Made by a program: the position numbers and the translations under genes. The notes beneath the pieces are model-generated. The model saw nothing but the letters and a program-made list of their open reading frames with translations. It had not been told where the DNA came from and searched no databases. 30,096 nucleotides of DNA from an uncultured Roseburia sp. (GTDB lineage: Bacteria > Bacillota > Clostridia > Lachnospirales > Lachnospiraceae), in assembly GCA_900550935.1 (NCBI GenBank), contig URUD01000036.1:1-30096 (forward strand), in the 5' to 3' direction. The first letter of the stretch is position 1. Each line of letters begins with the position of its first letter. Below, one piece after another: positions 7,174-15,222 of this stretch.

Positions 7174-8979
7174 ATGAAATATCAAAAAGTTCTATTATGT
7201 CTCGCACTGACCGGAACACTTTTATTTACCGGATGCGGTGCTGCCAATAATTCAAAAGAAAACACAACCGTTTCCGCTGAGCTAAGCACGGAAACAGATA
7301 CAACAAATGATAAAGCATCTACAGAAAGCGCAGAATGCACAACCGTAACCGGAATGGTTTCGTCCGTTTCCGATACCGAACTCACCATCGCCTCTATGCC
7401 GGAAAATGCACAGGGCGAAAAACCGGGTGAACCACCGACCGATGGTAATTCCAATGGTTCTTCTGACAGTTCTTCCGATAAGCCGGGTGAGCCACCGACA
7501 GGCGGCAATGGTTCCGGCGATCCGGCTGGCGGAGCACCGGATATGAGTAGTCTGGAAACACAGACCATTCCGCTGACCGACACGACCACCGTTTTGGATA
7601 AAGACGGAAACGAAACCGATCTGTCCGCTTTATCCGAGGGTGTCATGGTCACTGTTACTTTAGATGATTCTGGAAATGCACTTACTATTACAATCTCTGA
7701 CCCATCCAACATGCAGACAGGAGCCGCCCCAGGCGGCTCTTCTGCCCCAACTTCCTATACTGCAGCAAACACCTATACAGAAGATACTGAGGTTTCCGGC
7801 GAAACCTTTACCTCTACCGGCACGGATGAAAACGCTATTCTGGTAGAGGAAGGTGCCAATGTTTCCTTATCTGATATCACGTTAAGCCGCGAATCCTCCG
7901 ACAGTACCGGTGGTGACAACTCCAGCTTTTACGGTGTTGGTGCAGGAATTTTAGCACTGAACGGAAATCTGACCATTGCAGACAGCACCATTGAGACTGA
8001 TGCTGCGGGTGCAGCAGGTGTCTTTGCTTATGGCGATGGCAATGTAACCGTATCCAACACCACCATTTCCACCAAACAGGATACTTCCGGCGGCATCCAT
8101 GTAGCAGGTGGCGGTACCCTGACAGCAAAAAACCTGACCGTTACAACAGAAGGTGCCTCTTCTGCAGCGATCCGAAGTGATCGTGGCGGCGGTACCATGG
8201 ATGTTACCGGAGGTTCCTACACCTCAAATGGTTCCGGTTCTCCAGCTGTTTACTGTACTGCTGATATCAGCATAGCAGATGCTGCCCTGACTGCAACCGG
8301 TTCTGAAGCAGTCTGCATTGAGGGATTAAATTCCTTAACCCTTAAAAACTGCGATCTTACCGGAGATATGCCGGAAAATGAACAAAACGACTGCACCTGG
8401 ACTGTCATTTTATACCAGAGTATGTCCGGTGATTCCGAAGTTGGAAACAGTACCTTCTCCATGACAGGCGGAAGTCTCACTTCCCAAAATGGTGGTCTGT
8501 TCTATACGACCAACACGGAAAGCACCTTTTACCTATCCAATGTTACCTTAAATAACTCTGATTCTGATGATTTTCTTCTGAAATGTACCGGAAACAGCAA
8601 TGCAAGAGGCTGGGGAACCGCAGGTGCCAACGGCGCGGACTGTAAATTTACAGCAGATACCCAGACCATGGAAGGTTCTATCATCTGGGACTCCATCAGC
8701 ACACTGGATGTCTCTTTGACCAATGACTCTGTCTGGACCGGAGCATTTGTTCAGGATGAAAGCAATGCCGGAAATGGCGGAGACGGATATGCAAATCTGT
8801 CTGTTGATTCCTCCTCCACCTGGATCGTAACGGGGGACAGCACATTATCTTCTCTCTCCTGTGCTGGAACCATTCAGGATGCCAAGGGCAACACCGTAAC
8901 CATTCAGGGAACAGATGGCACCGTTTATGTCGAGGGAACCAGTTCCTATACCATTACCGTAACAAATTACGAAGCATAA
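7174..8979 (+). CDS. Ser/Thr/Gly-rich beta-helix lipoprotein
   Basis: This is a 601-residue surface lipoprotein. The signal peptide ends in the lipobox LFTGC, with lipidation expected at Cys21. Residues about 55-160 form one small beta domain (VTGMVSSVSDTELTIAS, later DTTTVLDKDGNETDLSAL and VMVTVTLDDSGNALTIT), similar in style to DUF5666-like domains. It is interrupted by a Gly/Pro/Ser linker with two copies of KPGEPPT. From about 205 onward there are many short beta repeats rich in N, T, S and G (for example GGGTLTAKNLTVTTEGASSA and GGGTMDVTGGSYTSNGSGS), typical of a right-handed parallel beta-helix as in pectate-lyase-like and adhesin-like proteins. No catalytic residues are recognised. A role in binding carbohydrate or host surfaces is inference. 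AAGGAG precedes the ATG by about 10 nt. It is monocistronic. Confidence 0.85.
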   Translation: MKYQKVLLCLALTGTLLFTGCGAANNSKENTTVSAELSTETDTTNDKASTESAECTTVTGMVSSVSDTELTIASMPENAQGEKPGEPPTDGNSNGSSDSSSDKPGEPPTGGNGSGDPAGGAPDMSSLETQTIPLTDTTTVLDKDGNETDLSALSEGVMVTVTLDDSGNALTITISDPSNMQTGAAPGGSSAPTSYTAANTYTEDTEVSGETFTSTGTDENAILVEEGANVSLSDITLSRESSDSTGGDNSSFYGVGAGILALNGNLTIADSTIETDAAGAAGVFAYGDGNVTVSNTTISTKQDTSGGIHVAGGGTLTAKNLTVTTEGASSAAIRSDRGGGTMDVTGGSYTSNGSGSPAVYCTADISIADAALTATGSEAVCIEGLNSLTLKNCDLTGDMPENEQNDCTWTVILYQSMSGDSEVGNSTFSMTGGSLTSQNGGLFYTTNTESTFYLSNVTLNNSDSDDFLLKCTGNSNARGWGTAGANGADCKFTADTQTMEGSIIWDSISTLDVSLTNDSVWTGAFVQDESNAGNGGDGYANLSVDSSSTWIVTGDSTLSSLSCAGTIQDAKGNTVTIQGTDGTVYVEGTSSYTITVTNYEA

Positions 8980-8990
8980 TCACAGCTATA

Positions 8991-9038
8991 TAAAAAGGCG
9001 TTACCACCTTGAGAAACAGTTCTCATTGCGGCAACGCC
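8991..9038 (-). terminator. Hairpin terminator of the pheST-queA-PilZ operon
   Basis: An imperfect stem of about 20 bp spans 8997-9038: GGCGTT pairs with AACGCC outside and TGAGAA with TTCTCA inside, around a small loop. On the minus strand it is followed by TTTTTA (8991-8996), making it a good intrinsic terminator for the operon that ends with the PilZ gene. It also lies just after the lipoprotein gene on the plus strand, where the T-tract is weaker. Confidence 0.8.
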
Positions 9039-9061
9039 CTCTCTCTTTGATCTGTTTTCTT

Positions 9062-9415
9062 TTATACGTCATTAAAAATCTGATAAATATCAATCTTTAC
9101 CGCATCTGTATCAGACATTCCGATAAAAATTCCCCCGTATTTATAGCTTCCGTCCTCTTGTTTTTCTTCCCGGACGATCTCAATGACTGCCTCCAATACT
9201 TCCTGTGTCCAGATCTGTATCTTCGTGTCATAATATGCATGCATATCCAGTGCCCGTGTTGCCGTAAATCCAATCCCGCTTCTGGATATATCTGTCACAT
9301 CCACATGGACATATTTTGATGTCGCCATCCCATCGTCATCCAGACGTTCTAACCGCACCGATACTTCCAGATCCAGTCTTTTATGTCCTCGCCTTTCTAC
9401 CATACCATTCTCCAT
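9062..9415 (-). CDS. PilZ-domain protein
   Basis: This is a stand-alone PilZ domain of 117 residues. The two cyclic-di-GMP-binding signatures are present: RxxxR as R9-GHK-R13 near the N terminus, and (D/N)xSxxG as DISRSG about 30 residues later. Retention of both suggests real cyclic-di-GMP binding; that is known of the family, not measured here. The gene starts 12 nt after queA and is the last gene of the pheS-pheT-queA unit. An alternative start at Met5 (9403) has GGAG at a good 6-nt distance, while the first ATG has only a weak site. Met5 would still keep both motifs. What it regulates is not visible; motility and surface polysaccharide are the usual targets. Confidence 0.88.
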   Translation of the reverse strand: MENGMVERRGHKRLDLEVSVRLERLDDDGMATSKYVHVDVTDISRSGIGFTATRALDMHAYYDTKIQIWTQEVLEAVIEIVREEKQEDGSYKYGGIFIGMSDTDAVKIDIYQIFNDV

Positions 9416-9427
9416 TTCACTTCATTT

Positions 9428-10453
9428 TTACTTTATGAACATTGCATCGCCAAAACTGAAAAACCGGTATTTCTCCTGTACCGCGATCTCATACGCATGT
9501 AACACATGTTCTCTTCCTGCAAGTGCAGATACCAGCATGACCAGTGTCGACTCGGGCAGATGGAAATTTGTGATCAGGGCATCGATCACTTTAAACTGAT
9601 AGCCCGGATAGATAAAGATCTCCGTCCATCCGCTCGTCTCCTTCAAAAAGCCGTTTTCATCGGATGCAGCCTCTAAGGTTCTCGTGCTCGTGGTTCCGAC
9701 TGCAATCACTCTGCGGCCTTCCTGTTTTGCTTTGTTGATCTTATCCGCTTCCTGCTGCGTGATCTGATAAAACTCCGAGTGCATGTGGTGTTTGAGCACA
9801 TCCGTTTCCTTAACTGGACGGAACGTACCGAGTCCAACATGAAGTGTTACCTCTGCGATCTCCACTCCCATATCACGCACCTGTTGCAACAGTTCCGGTG
9901 TAAAATGAAGTCCCGCCGTCGGTGCAGCTGCAGAACCATCATATTTTGCATAAACGGTCTGATAACGGTTCTTATCTTTCAACTGATGGGTAATGTAAGG
10001 TGGCAGCGGCATCTGTCCCAGCCGGTCTAAGATTTCTTCAAAGATCCCCTCATACCGGAACTGGATCAGACGGTTTCCCTCTTCCACAATATCAATGACT
10101 TCACCGGTTAAGATCCCATCTCCAAAAATTATTTTGGTTCCGACCTTGCATTTTTTGCCCGGTTTTACTAAAGTCTCCCAGACATCGTTCTCTTTTCTTT
10201 TTAAAAGAAGGATCTCTATCCTGGCTTCGGTTCCCTCTTTTACCCCGTAAAGTCTTGCCGGGATTACTTTTGTATTATTGAGTACAAGACAATCCCCCGG
10301 TTTCAGATAAGACAGGATATCGCGGAACACTTTGTGTTCCACCTCTCCTGTTTTCTTATCCAGAACCATCAGTCTTGAACTGGAACGATCCTCCAGAGGA
10401 TCCTGTGCGATCAGTTCCTCTGGCAGATCATAATAAAAATCTTTTACGTCCAT
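9428..10453 (-). CDS. queA: tRNA preQ1(34) S-adenosylmethionine ribosyltransferase-isomerase
   Basis: QueA transfers and isomerises the ribosyl moiety of S-adenosylmethionine onto preQ1 at the wobble position of tRNAs, giving epoxyqueuosine. At 341 residues it has normal family length. It starts MDVKDFYYDLPEELIAQDP and contains LVLNNTKVIPARLYG, TVYAKYDGSAAAPTAGLHFT and ITNFHLPESTLVMLVSAL, all hallmark QueA segments. AGGAAG lies about 6 nt before the ATG. It begins 16 nt after pheT and is followed 12 nt later by the PilZ gene, so it should be cotranscribed with pheST from the T-box promoter. No other queuosine gene is in the window. Confidence 0.96.
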   Translation of the reverse strand: MDVKDFYYDLPEELIAQDPLEDRSSSRLMVLDKKTGEVEHKVFRDILSYLKPGDCLVLNNTKVIPARLYGVKEGTEARIEILLLKRKENDVWETLVKPGKKCKVGTKIIFGDGILTGEVIDIVEEGNRLIQFRYEGIFEEILDRLGQMPLPPYITHQLKDKNRYQTVYAKYDGSAAAPTAGLHFTPELLQQVRDMGVEIAEVTLHVGLGTFRPVKETDVLKHHMHSEFYQITQQEADKINKAKQEGRRVIAVGTTSTRTLEAASDENGFLKETSGWTEIFIYPGYQFKVIDALITNFHLPESTLVMLVSALAGREHVLHAYEIAVQEKYRFFSFGDAMFIK

Positions 10454-10469
10454 TGTTACTTCCTTTATC

Positions 10470-12887
10470 TTATTTCCTGAGTTCTGCGCCCATTGCTTCT
10501 AACGCTTTTACGATCTTATTCATGGCACCTGTGATATCTGCCTCTTCCAGGTTACGGTCTTTTGCACGGAATGCCAGAGAATATGCAATCGATTTATAGC
10601 CAGACTTGATCTGTGCTCCCTCGTAAATATCAAAGAGCTGATAGCTTTCTAAGAGTTTGCCGCCCTTTGTCTCAAATACTTTTTCGATGTCTCCTGCCAG
10701 CACATCCTTTGGTACGATCATGGAGATGTCACGGGTTGCAGCTGGGAATTTTGCAATTCCTTCATATTTATAATCAAAGGATGCACGGGAAACAATCTCC
10801 GGCATGTCAATGACTGCTACATAAACGCGATCCTTGATGGAATAATTAGCCGCTACAGTAGGATGTACTTCTCCCAGATATCCGATGACGGTTCCATCAT
10901 ATACCACATTTGCCTGACGTCCCGGATGTAAAAATGTCTTTCCGGCATTCGGATCGTACTCCGGTTTCTGTTTCATTCCTACTTTATATAAGAACTCTTC
11001 TACCACACCCTTCATGGTAAAGAAATCGCCCTCTCCATACATTCCGAGTGTAAACTGCATACGCTCTTCCGGAAGTTCGGTAACCGGAATCTGTTTTGGA
11101 AGATAGATATTTCCCAGTTCGTACAGACGGACATCCTTATTTCTGCGGTTATAGTTCGTAGATAATGAAGTCAGCATACCATTTAAGGAAGTGGTTCTCA
11201 TAATAGAGAAATCTTCTCCAAGCGGATTGCTGATCACAACGGTCTTACGCAGTGGAGAATCTGCCGGAAGCAGTAATTTATCAAATACTTTCGGGCTTTC
11301 GAAAGAATAGGTCATTCCCTGTGAGAAACCACAGAACTCTGCGATATCTCTTGCCACGTCCTCAATTCTCATCTTGAAGCTGATCTTTCCGGTGGTTGCC
11401 TCACCGCTTGGCAATGTGGTCGGGATCTTATCGTAACCAAAGAAACGTGCTACTTCTTCTGCTAAATCGGCATCACATTCCAGATCCTGCCGGAAGGATG
11501 GAACCATGATCTCATTTGTCTTTTCATCATAGGAAAGCTCCAGTTTGGCAAAATAAGAAAGCATGGTCTCTTTGCTGATGTCTGTTCCCAGTAATTTATT
11601 ATATTTCTCAGGCTCAAACGGAATTCTTCTTCCCTCTTTTTTCACCGGATAAACGTCAACGGCTCCGCCGACAACTTCTCCGGCACCCAGTTCCTCTACT
11701 AACTGGCAGGCACGGTTCATTGCCTCCATTGCAGTATTCGGGTCCAGTCCTTTTTCAAATTTAGAGGAAGCATCGGTACGAAGTCCTACTTTTTTGCTGG
11801 AAAGACGGATGTTGGTTCCATCGAAACATGCTGCCTCGAATAACATGGTCTTTACATTGTCTGTGATCATGGAGTTTTCTCCACCCATGATACCTGCCAT
11901 ACCAACAGCTTTCTTTCCATCACAGATCACAAGGACAGAATCATCAAGGATACGCTCCTGACCATCTAATGTCACGAATTTCTCATCTTTCGCTGCACGT
12001 CTTACCACGATCTCATTGTATTCGATCGTATCCAGATCATAAGCGTGCATTGGCTGACCATACTCTTCCATGACATAGTTGGTAATGTCGACGATGTTAT
12101 TGATCGGTCTGATACCCTGTGCGCGGAGTCTGCGCTGCATCCATTCCGGTGATGGTGCCAGTTTGATATTTTTTACAACTCTTGCCACATATCTGGAACA
12201 CAGATCGGTGTCTTTTACATCTACTTTGATGTAGTCGTTGACATCTTCACTGTTTCCGGTCTCTGTTACAACCGGTGGCACGAATTTTTTATCAAAAGTT
12301 GCAGCAGCCTCTCTTGCAATACCAAGAATAGAGAAACAGTCCACACGGTTTGAAGTGATCTCATATTCCACTTCAGTATCATCAAGTCCTAAATATTCTA
12401 CGGCATTGGCTCCTACCGGTGCATCTTCCGGTAAGATATAAAGTCCGTTTTCCGGTGCTAATGGGAACATATCTCTGGTAGAACCAAGTTCCTCGATGGA
12501 ACACATCATACCGTTTGACTCGATCCCTCTTAATTTTCCCTTTTTGATCCTGATGCCGCCCTCGGCTCTGTTGCCATCATGACCGCCCGCTACTTTACCA
12601 CCGTCCAGAACAACCGGCACTTTCGCGCCCTCTGTTACGTTTGGTGCTCCGGTTACGATCTGGATGGTCTCGGTTCCGATATCCACCTGGCAGATTACTA
12701 ACTTATCTGCATCCGGATGTTTCTCAATGCTCTTTACCTGACCAATGACGATCTTCTCAAGATCCTCATCCATGTTCTCATAACCTTCTACTTTAGATCC
12801 TGACAATGTCATGGCATCCATATATTCCTGTGGCGTACATGTAAGCCCAGGTACTAAATCTTTGATCCATTTTAATGATGTATTCAT
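10470..12887 (-). CDS. pheT: Phenylalanyl-tRNA synthetase beta subunit
   Basis: The 805-residue beta chain of the (alpha-beta)2 enzyme charges tRNA-Phe. Domains in order: an N-terminal EMAP/OB-fold tRNA-binding domain (about 40-150), the B3/4 editing domain that hydrolyses mischarged Tyr-tRNA (about 210-390), the B5 domain (about 405-475), the catalytic-like core, and a C-terminal anticodon-binding FDX-ACB domain (about 710-805, ending in the RNLEEADITGAMNKIVKALE stretch). Length and order are those of typical bacterial PheT. The ATG is preceded by AGGAG (in AGGAGGAAACT), and the gene starts 40 nt after pheS. I see no truncation or frameshift. Confidence 0.97.
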   Translation of the reverse strand: MNTSLKWIKDLVPGLTCTPQEYMDAMTLSGSKVEGYENMDEDLEKIVIGQVKSIEKHPDADKLVICQVDIGTETIQIVTGAPNVTEGAKVPVVLDGGKVAGGHDGNRAEGGIRIKKGKLRGIESNGMMCSIEELGSTRDMFPLAPENGLYILPEDAPVGANAVEYLGLDDTEVEYEITSNRVDCFSILGIAREAAATFDKKFVPPVVTETGNSEDVNDYIKVDVKDTDLCSRYVARVVKNIKLAPSPEWMQRRLRAQGIRPINNIVDITNYVMEEYGQPMHAYDLDTIEYNEIVVRRAAKDEKFVTLDGQERILDDSVLVICDGKKAVGMAGIMGGENSMITDNVKTMLFEAACFDGTNIRLSSKKVGLRTDASSKFEKGLDPNTAMEAMNRACQLVEELGAGEVVGGAVDVYPVKKEGRRIPFEPEKYNKLLGTDISKETMLSYFAKLELSYDEKTNEIMVPSFRQDLECDADLAEEVARFFGYDKIPTTLPSGEATTGKISFKMRIEDVARDIAEFCGFSQGMTYSFESPKVFDKLLLPADSPLRKTVVISNPLGEDFSIMRTTSLNGMLTSLSTNYNRRNKDVRLYELGNIYLPKQIPVTELPEERMQFTLGMYGEGDFFTMKGVVEEFLYKVGMKQKPEYDPNAGKTFLHPGRQANVVYDGTVIGYLGEVHPTVAANYSIKDRVYVAVIDMPEIVSRASFDYKYEGIAKFPAATRDISMIVPKDVLAGDIEKVFETKGGKLLESYQLFDIYEGAQIKSGYKSIAYSLAFRAKDRNLEEADITGAMNKIVKALEAMGAELRK

Positions 12888-12927
12888 AGTTTCCTCCTAA
12901 ATATCGTAACGTCGTTCTCACTTTCTG

Positions 12928-13947
12928 CTAAAATTGATTTAAGAAGCGCTGGTCATTCTCATACAACAGGCGCATGTCATCAATTTCATATTTCAATAAG
13001 GCGATACGTTCCAGACCAATTCCAAATGCAAATCCGGAATTTTCTTCCGGGTCAATGCCACTCATACGGAGTACTCTCGGATGTACCATTCCACAGCCTA
13101 AAATCTCGATCCAGCCCTCTCCCTTACAGAAACGGCAGCCTTTTCCACCACATTTAAAACAGGTAACATCCATCTCAGCAGACGGCTCTGTAAATGGGAA
13201 ATGATGCGGACGGAATTTTACTTTGGTATCTTTTCCGAATAACTGTCTTGCGAACTCTGCCAGTGTCCCCTTCAGATCAGAGAATGTGATGTTCTTGTCA
13301 ATGACAAGTCCCTCGATCTGATGGAAGGATGGAGAATGTGTCGCATCCACTTCATCTGCACGGAATACACGTCCCGGTGCGATCATACGGATCGGGAGTT
13401 TTCCTTTTTCCATCTCACGTACCTGTACCGGAGAAGTCTGGGTACGAAGTACGATCTTATCATTAATATAGAAAGTATCCTGCTCATCTTTTGCCGGGTG
13501 GTTTGCCGGAATGTTTAATGCTTCGAAGTTGTAGTAGTCATACTCTACTTCCGGTCCCTCCACGACTTCATATCCCATACCGGTAAAGATACGCTCTACC
13601 TCTTCTAATGCAATGGTATTTGGATGACGATGTCCTACGCTGTTTTTCTTTGCAGGTAAGGTAACATCGATCACTTCTCTTTTTAATTTTGCCTCTAACT
13701 CTGCATTTTCCAGTTTGTTTTTGGTTTCTTCCAATATTTTTTCGATGCTCTCACGTGTCTCATTGACAAGCTGTCCTACTAAGGGACGCTCTTCCGGGCT
13801 GACATCTTTCATTCCTTTTAATACAGCAGTCAGCTCTCCTTTTTTTCCAAGGATCGCAACACGTACATCATTCAGTTTGTTAAGATCTCCGGATTCCTGG
13901 ATCTGACGAATCGCATCTTCTCTGATTTTTTGCAGTTTTTCTTTCAT
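12928..13947 (-). CDS. pheS: Phenylalanyl-tRNA synthetase alpha subunit
   Basis: This is the catalytic alpha subunit, a class II synthetase of about 339 residues. The N-terminal coiled-coil arm (1-85) is followed by the core: RHPNTIALEEVERIF, FRADEVDATHSPSFHQIEG (motif 2) and GFAFGIGLERIALLKY (motif 3). A four-cysteine cluster CFKCGGKGCRFC precedes WIEILGCGMVHP and may bind a metal; similar clusters occur in PheS of other Firmicutes. Two ATGs are adjacent at 13950 and 13947. AGGAG (13955-13959) is 4 nt from the first and 7 nt from the second, so I prefer 13947. It is the first gene of the operon, directly under the T-box leader. Confidence 0.96.
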   Translation of the reverse strand: MKEKLQKIREDAIRQIQESGDLNKLNDVRVAILGKKGELTAVLKGMKDVSPEERPLVGQLVNETRESIEKILEETKNKLENAELEAKLKREVIDVTLPAKKNSVGHRHPNTIALEEVERIFTGMGYEVVEGPEVEYDYYNFEALNIPANHPAKDEQDTFYINDKIVLRTQTSPVQVREMEKGKLPIRMIAPGRVFRADEVDATHSPSFHQIEGLVIDKNITFSDLKGTLAEFARQLFGKDTKVKFRPHHFPFTEPSAEMDVTCFKCGGKGCRFCKGEGWIEILGCGMVHPRVLRMSGIDPEENSGFAFGIGLERIALLKYEIDDMRLLYENDQRFLNQF

Positions 13948-14036
13948 CATATATCTCCTTTTTCTTTGTTTTCTCTGATGGGGATGGCAAACCTGCCGGC
14001 ATAATAACCTGTACGCTTCGCGGACATTCTATTATC

Positions 14037-14317
14037 AAAAAACCGCGGAAACATTCGTCTAGGGACGAACAGTTCCGCGGTACCACCCTGTTTCTTTTAG
14101 ATTTTTCTAAAAGCACTTAACATACTTAACGCGTATGAACGTCATCTGCTACTTAACTTTCACTGATGCGGCTCCTGTGTGAAATTCGATTCCTACCTCT
14201 TCTTAAGCGGGCTTACAGCCGATGACCCACTCTCTCTGAAAGGAGTATAGTGCTCTACTGAATATCCCAATCGGATACCCGGACTCATCCGTACACATTC
14301 ATTGCCTTTTCACTCTG
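14037..14317 (-). promoter_or_regulatory. T-box leader (tRNA-Phe) of pheST
   Basis: On the minus strand the leader carries the T-box sequence AGGGTGGTACCGCGG (14075-14089). It is followed by a terminator hairpin CCGCGGAA...TTCCGCGG (14080-14043) and six Ts (14042-14037). Upstream, GAATTTCACACAGGAGC is the 3' side of the specifier loop region. TTC, a Phe codon, at 14183-14181 is the likely specifier and matches the pheST genes downstream. Uncharged tRNA-Phe should pair with the specifier and the T-box bulge and prevent termination, raising transcription of pheS, pheT, queA and the PilZ gene. The T-box and terminator are seen directly; the exact fold of stem I was not computed. Confidence 0.95.
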
Positions 14318-14323
14318 TATTGC

Positions 14324-14352
14324 ATTTTATCACAGCATTTCTGCAAGTTCAA
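14324..14352 (-). promoter_or_regulatory. Promoter of the pheST T-box operon
   Basis: TTGAAC (14347-14352) and TAAAAT (14324-14329) on the minus strand are spaced by 17 nt. The predicted start near 14317 gives a leader of about 370 nt that contains the whole T-box. The -35 box lies only 15 nt past the end of the YihY-family gene. Confidence 0.8.
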
Positions 14353-14367
14353 GGACTTTTTCAAAAT

Positions 14368-15210
14368 TCATGCACCCTTGTGCTGCTTTGTCAGCCATTT
14401 CGGAAAAGAATCGTTAAACACGACATTGACCTCCGCCGACATCATCATAATATACATACAGAAGTACAGCCACAGCATGATCAATGCGATCGTGGTCAGA
14501 CTTCCATACATGGAAAATCCATTGAAATAATCTACATAGACCGACAGTCCAAACGAAAAAACATACCATGCCACGCCACAGATTGCTGCACCCGGAAGCT
14601 GACTTTTTAAGGTAAGTTTGCGGTTTGGCAGTGCCGTAAATATGATATCAAAAAACAGGATCAGAAACAGTAACATCCAGAGTCCGCGGAATCCCGCCAG
14701 GATACTGACCGCCTTTGCTAAAAACGGCACATACCCCGTTGCGATATCATGCAGAGAGTTTCCAAATACGAGGACTAACATCGTAAATACGATCGCCACC
14801 AAAAACACGACCGTGTAAACGATTGCCCAGAACCGGAGGATAAACCAGTTTCTCGTTTCTTCCAGGTCATTGACTGAATTCAGACCGTCCGTCATATACT
14901 GCACGCCCTTTGCTGCCGACCAGACTGCAGCAACAGCCGTGATCGAAATGATTCCGACCGAGCGGTTGTATACCTCATCGATCAATGAGATCAGAAATGG
15001 TGCCACATACTGCGGCATGACTTCCTGCACGATCTTAAACAAAACACCTTCTGTTATATTGGTGTATTGTAATAAGGAAGAAAACACCATCAGAAATGGA
15101 ATGATGGATAATATGATAAAAAATGCTGACTGTGCTGAGTAAGCATTGATCTTATCCCGTTTGCATTTATCCATAAATGCCTTGACATTCCCTATAATCT
15201 TCCAAATCAT
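14368..15210 (-). CDS. YihY/BrkB-family inner membrane protein
   Basis: This 280-residue polytopic membrane protein has about six hydrophobic segments, beginning near residues 28-48 (SAFFIILSIIPFLMVFSSLL). It carries the family features NAYSAQSAFF near the N terminus, AVWSAAKG in the middle, and ALIMLWLYFCMYIMMMSAEV near the end. The family was once annotated as ribonuclease BN, which is now known to be wrong; its transport or envelope role is not settled. It ends in a cytoplasmic basic tail. It starts 12 nt after the SpoIID/LytB-domain gene, so the two are almost certainly cotranscribed, hinting at an envelope-related function. Confidence 0.9.
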   Translation of the reverse strand: MIWKIIGNVKAFMDKCKRDKINAYSAQSAFFIILSIIPFLMVFSSLLQYTNITEGVLFKIVQEVMPQYVAPFLISLIDEVYNRSVGIISITAVAAVWSAAKGVQYMTDGLNSVNDLEETRNWFILRFWAIVYTVVFLVAIVFTMLVLVFGNSLHDIATGYVPFLAKAVSILAGFRGLWMLLFLILFFDIIFTALPNRKLTLKSQLPGAAICGVAWYVFSFGLSVYVDYFNGFSMYGSLTTIALIMLWLYFCMYIMMMSAEVNVVFNDSFPKWLTKQHKGA

Positions 15211-15222
15211 GTTTTTCCCTCT

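Noticed and set aside
13880..14116. Minus-strand open frame of 78 codons across the T-box
   Set aside because: It is explained by the T-box terminator and the pheS start region; no independent evidence of coding.
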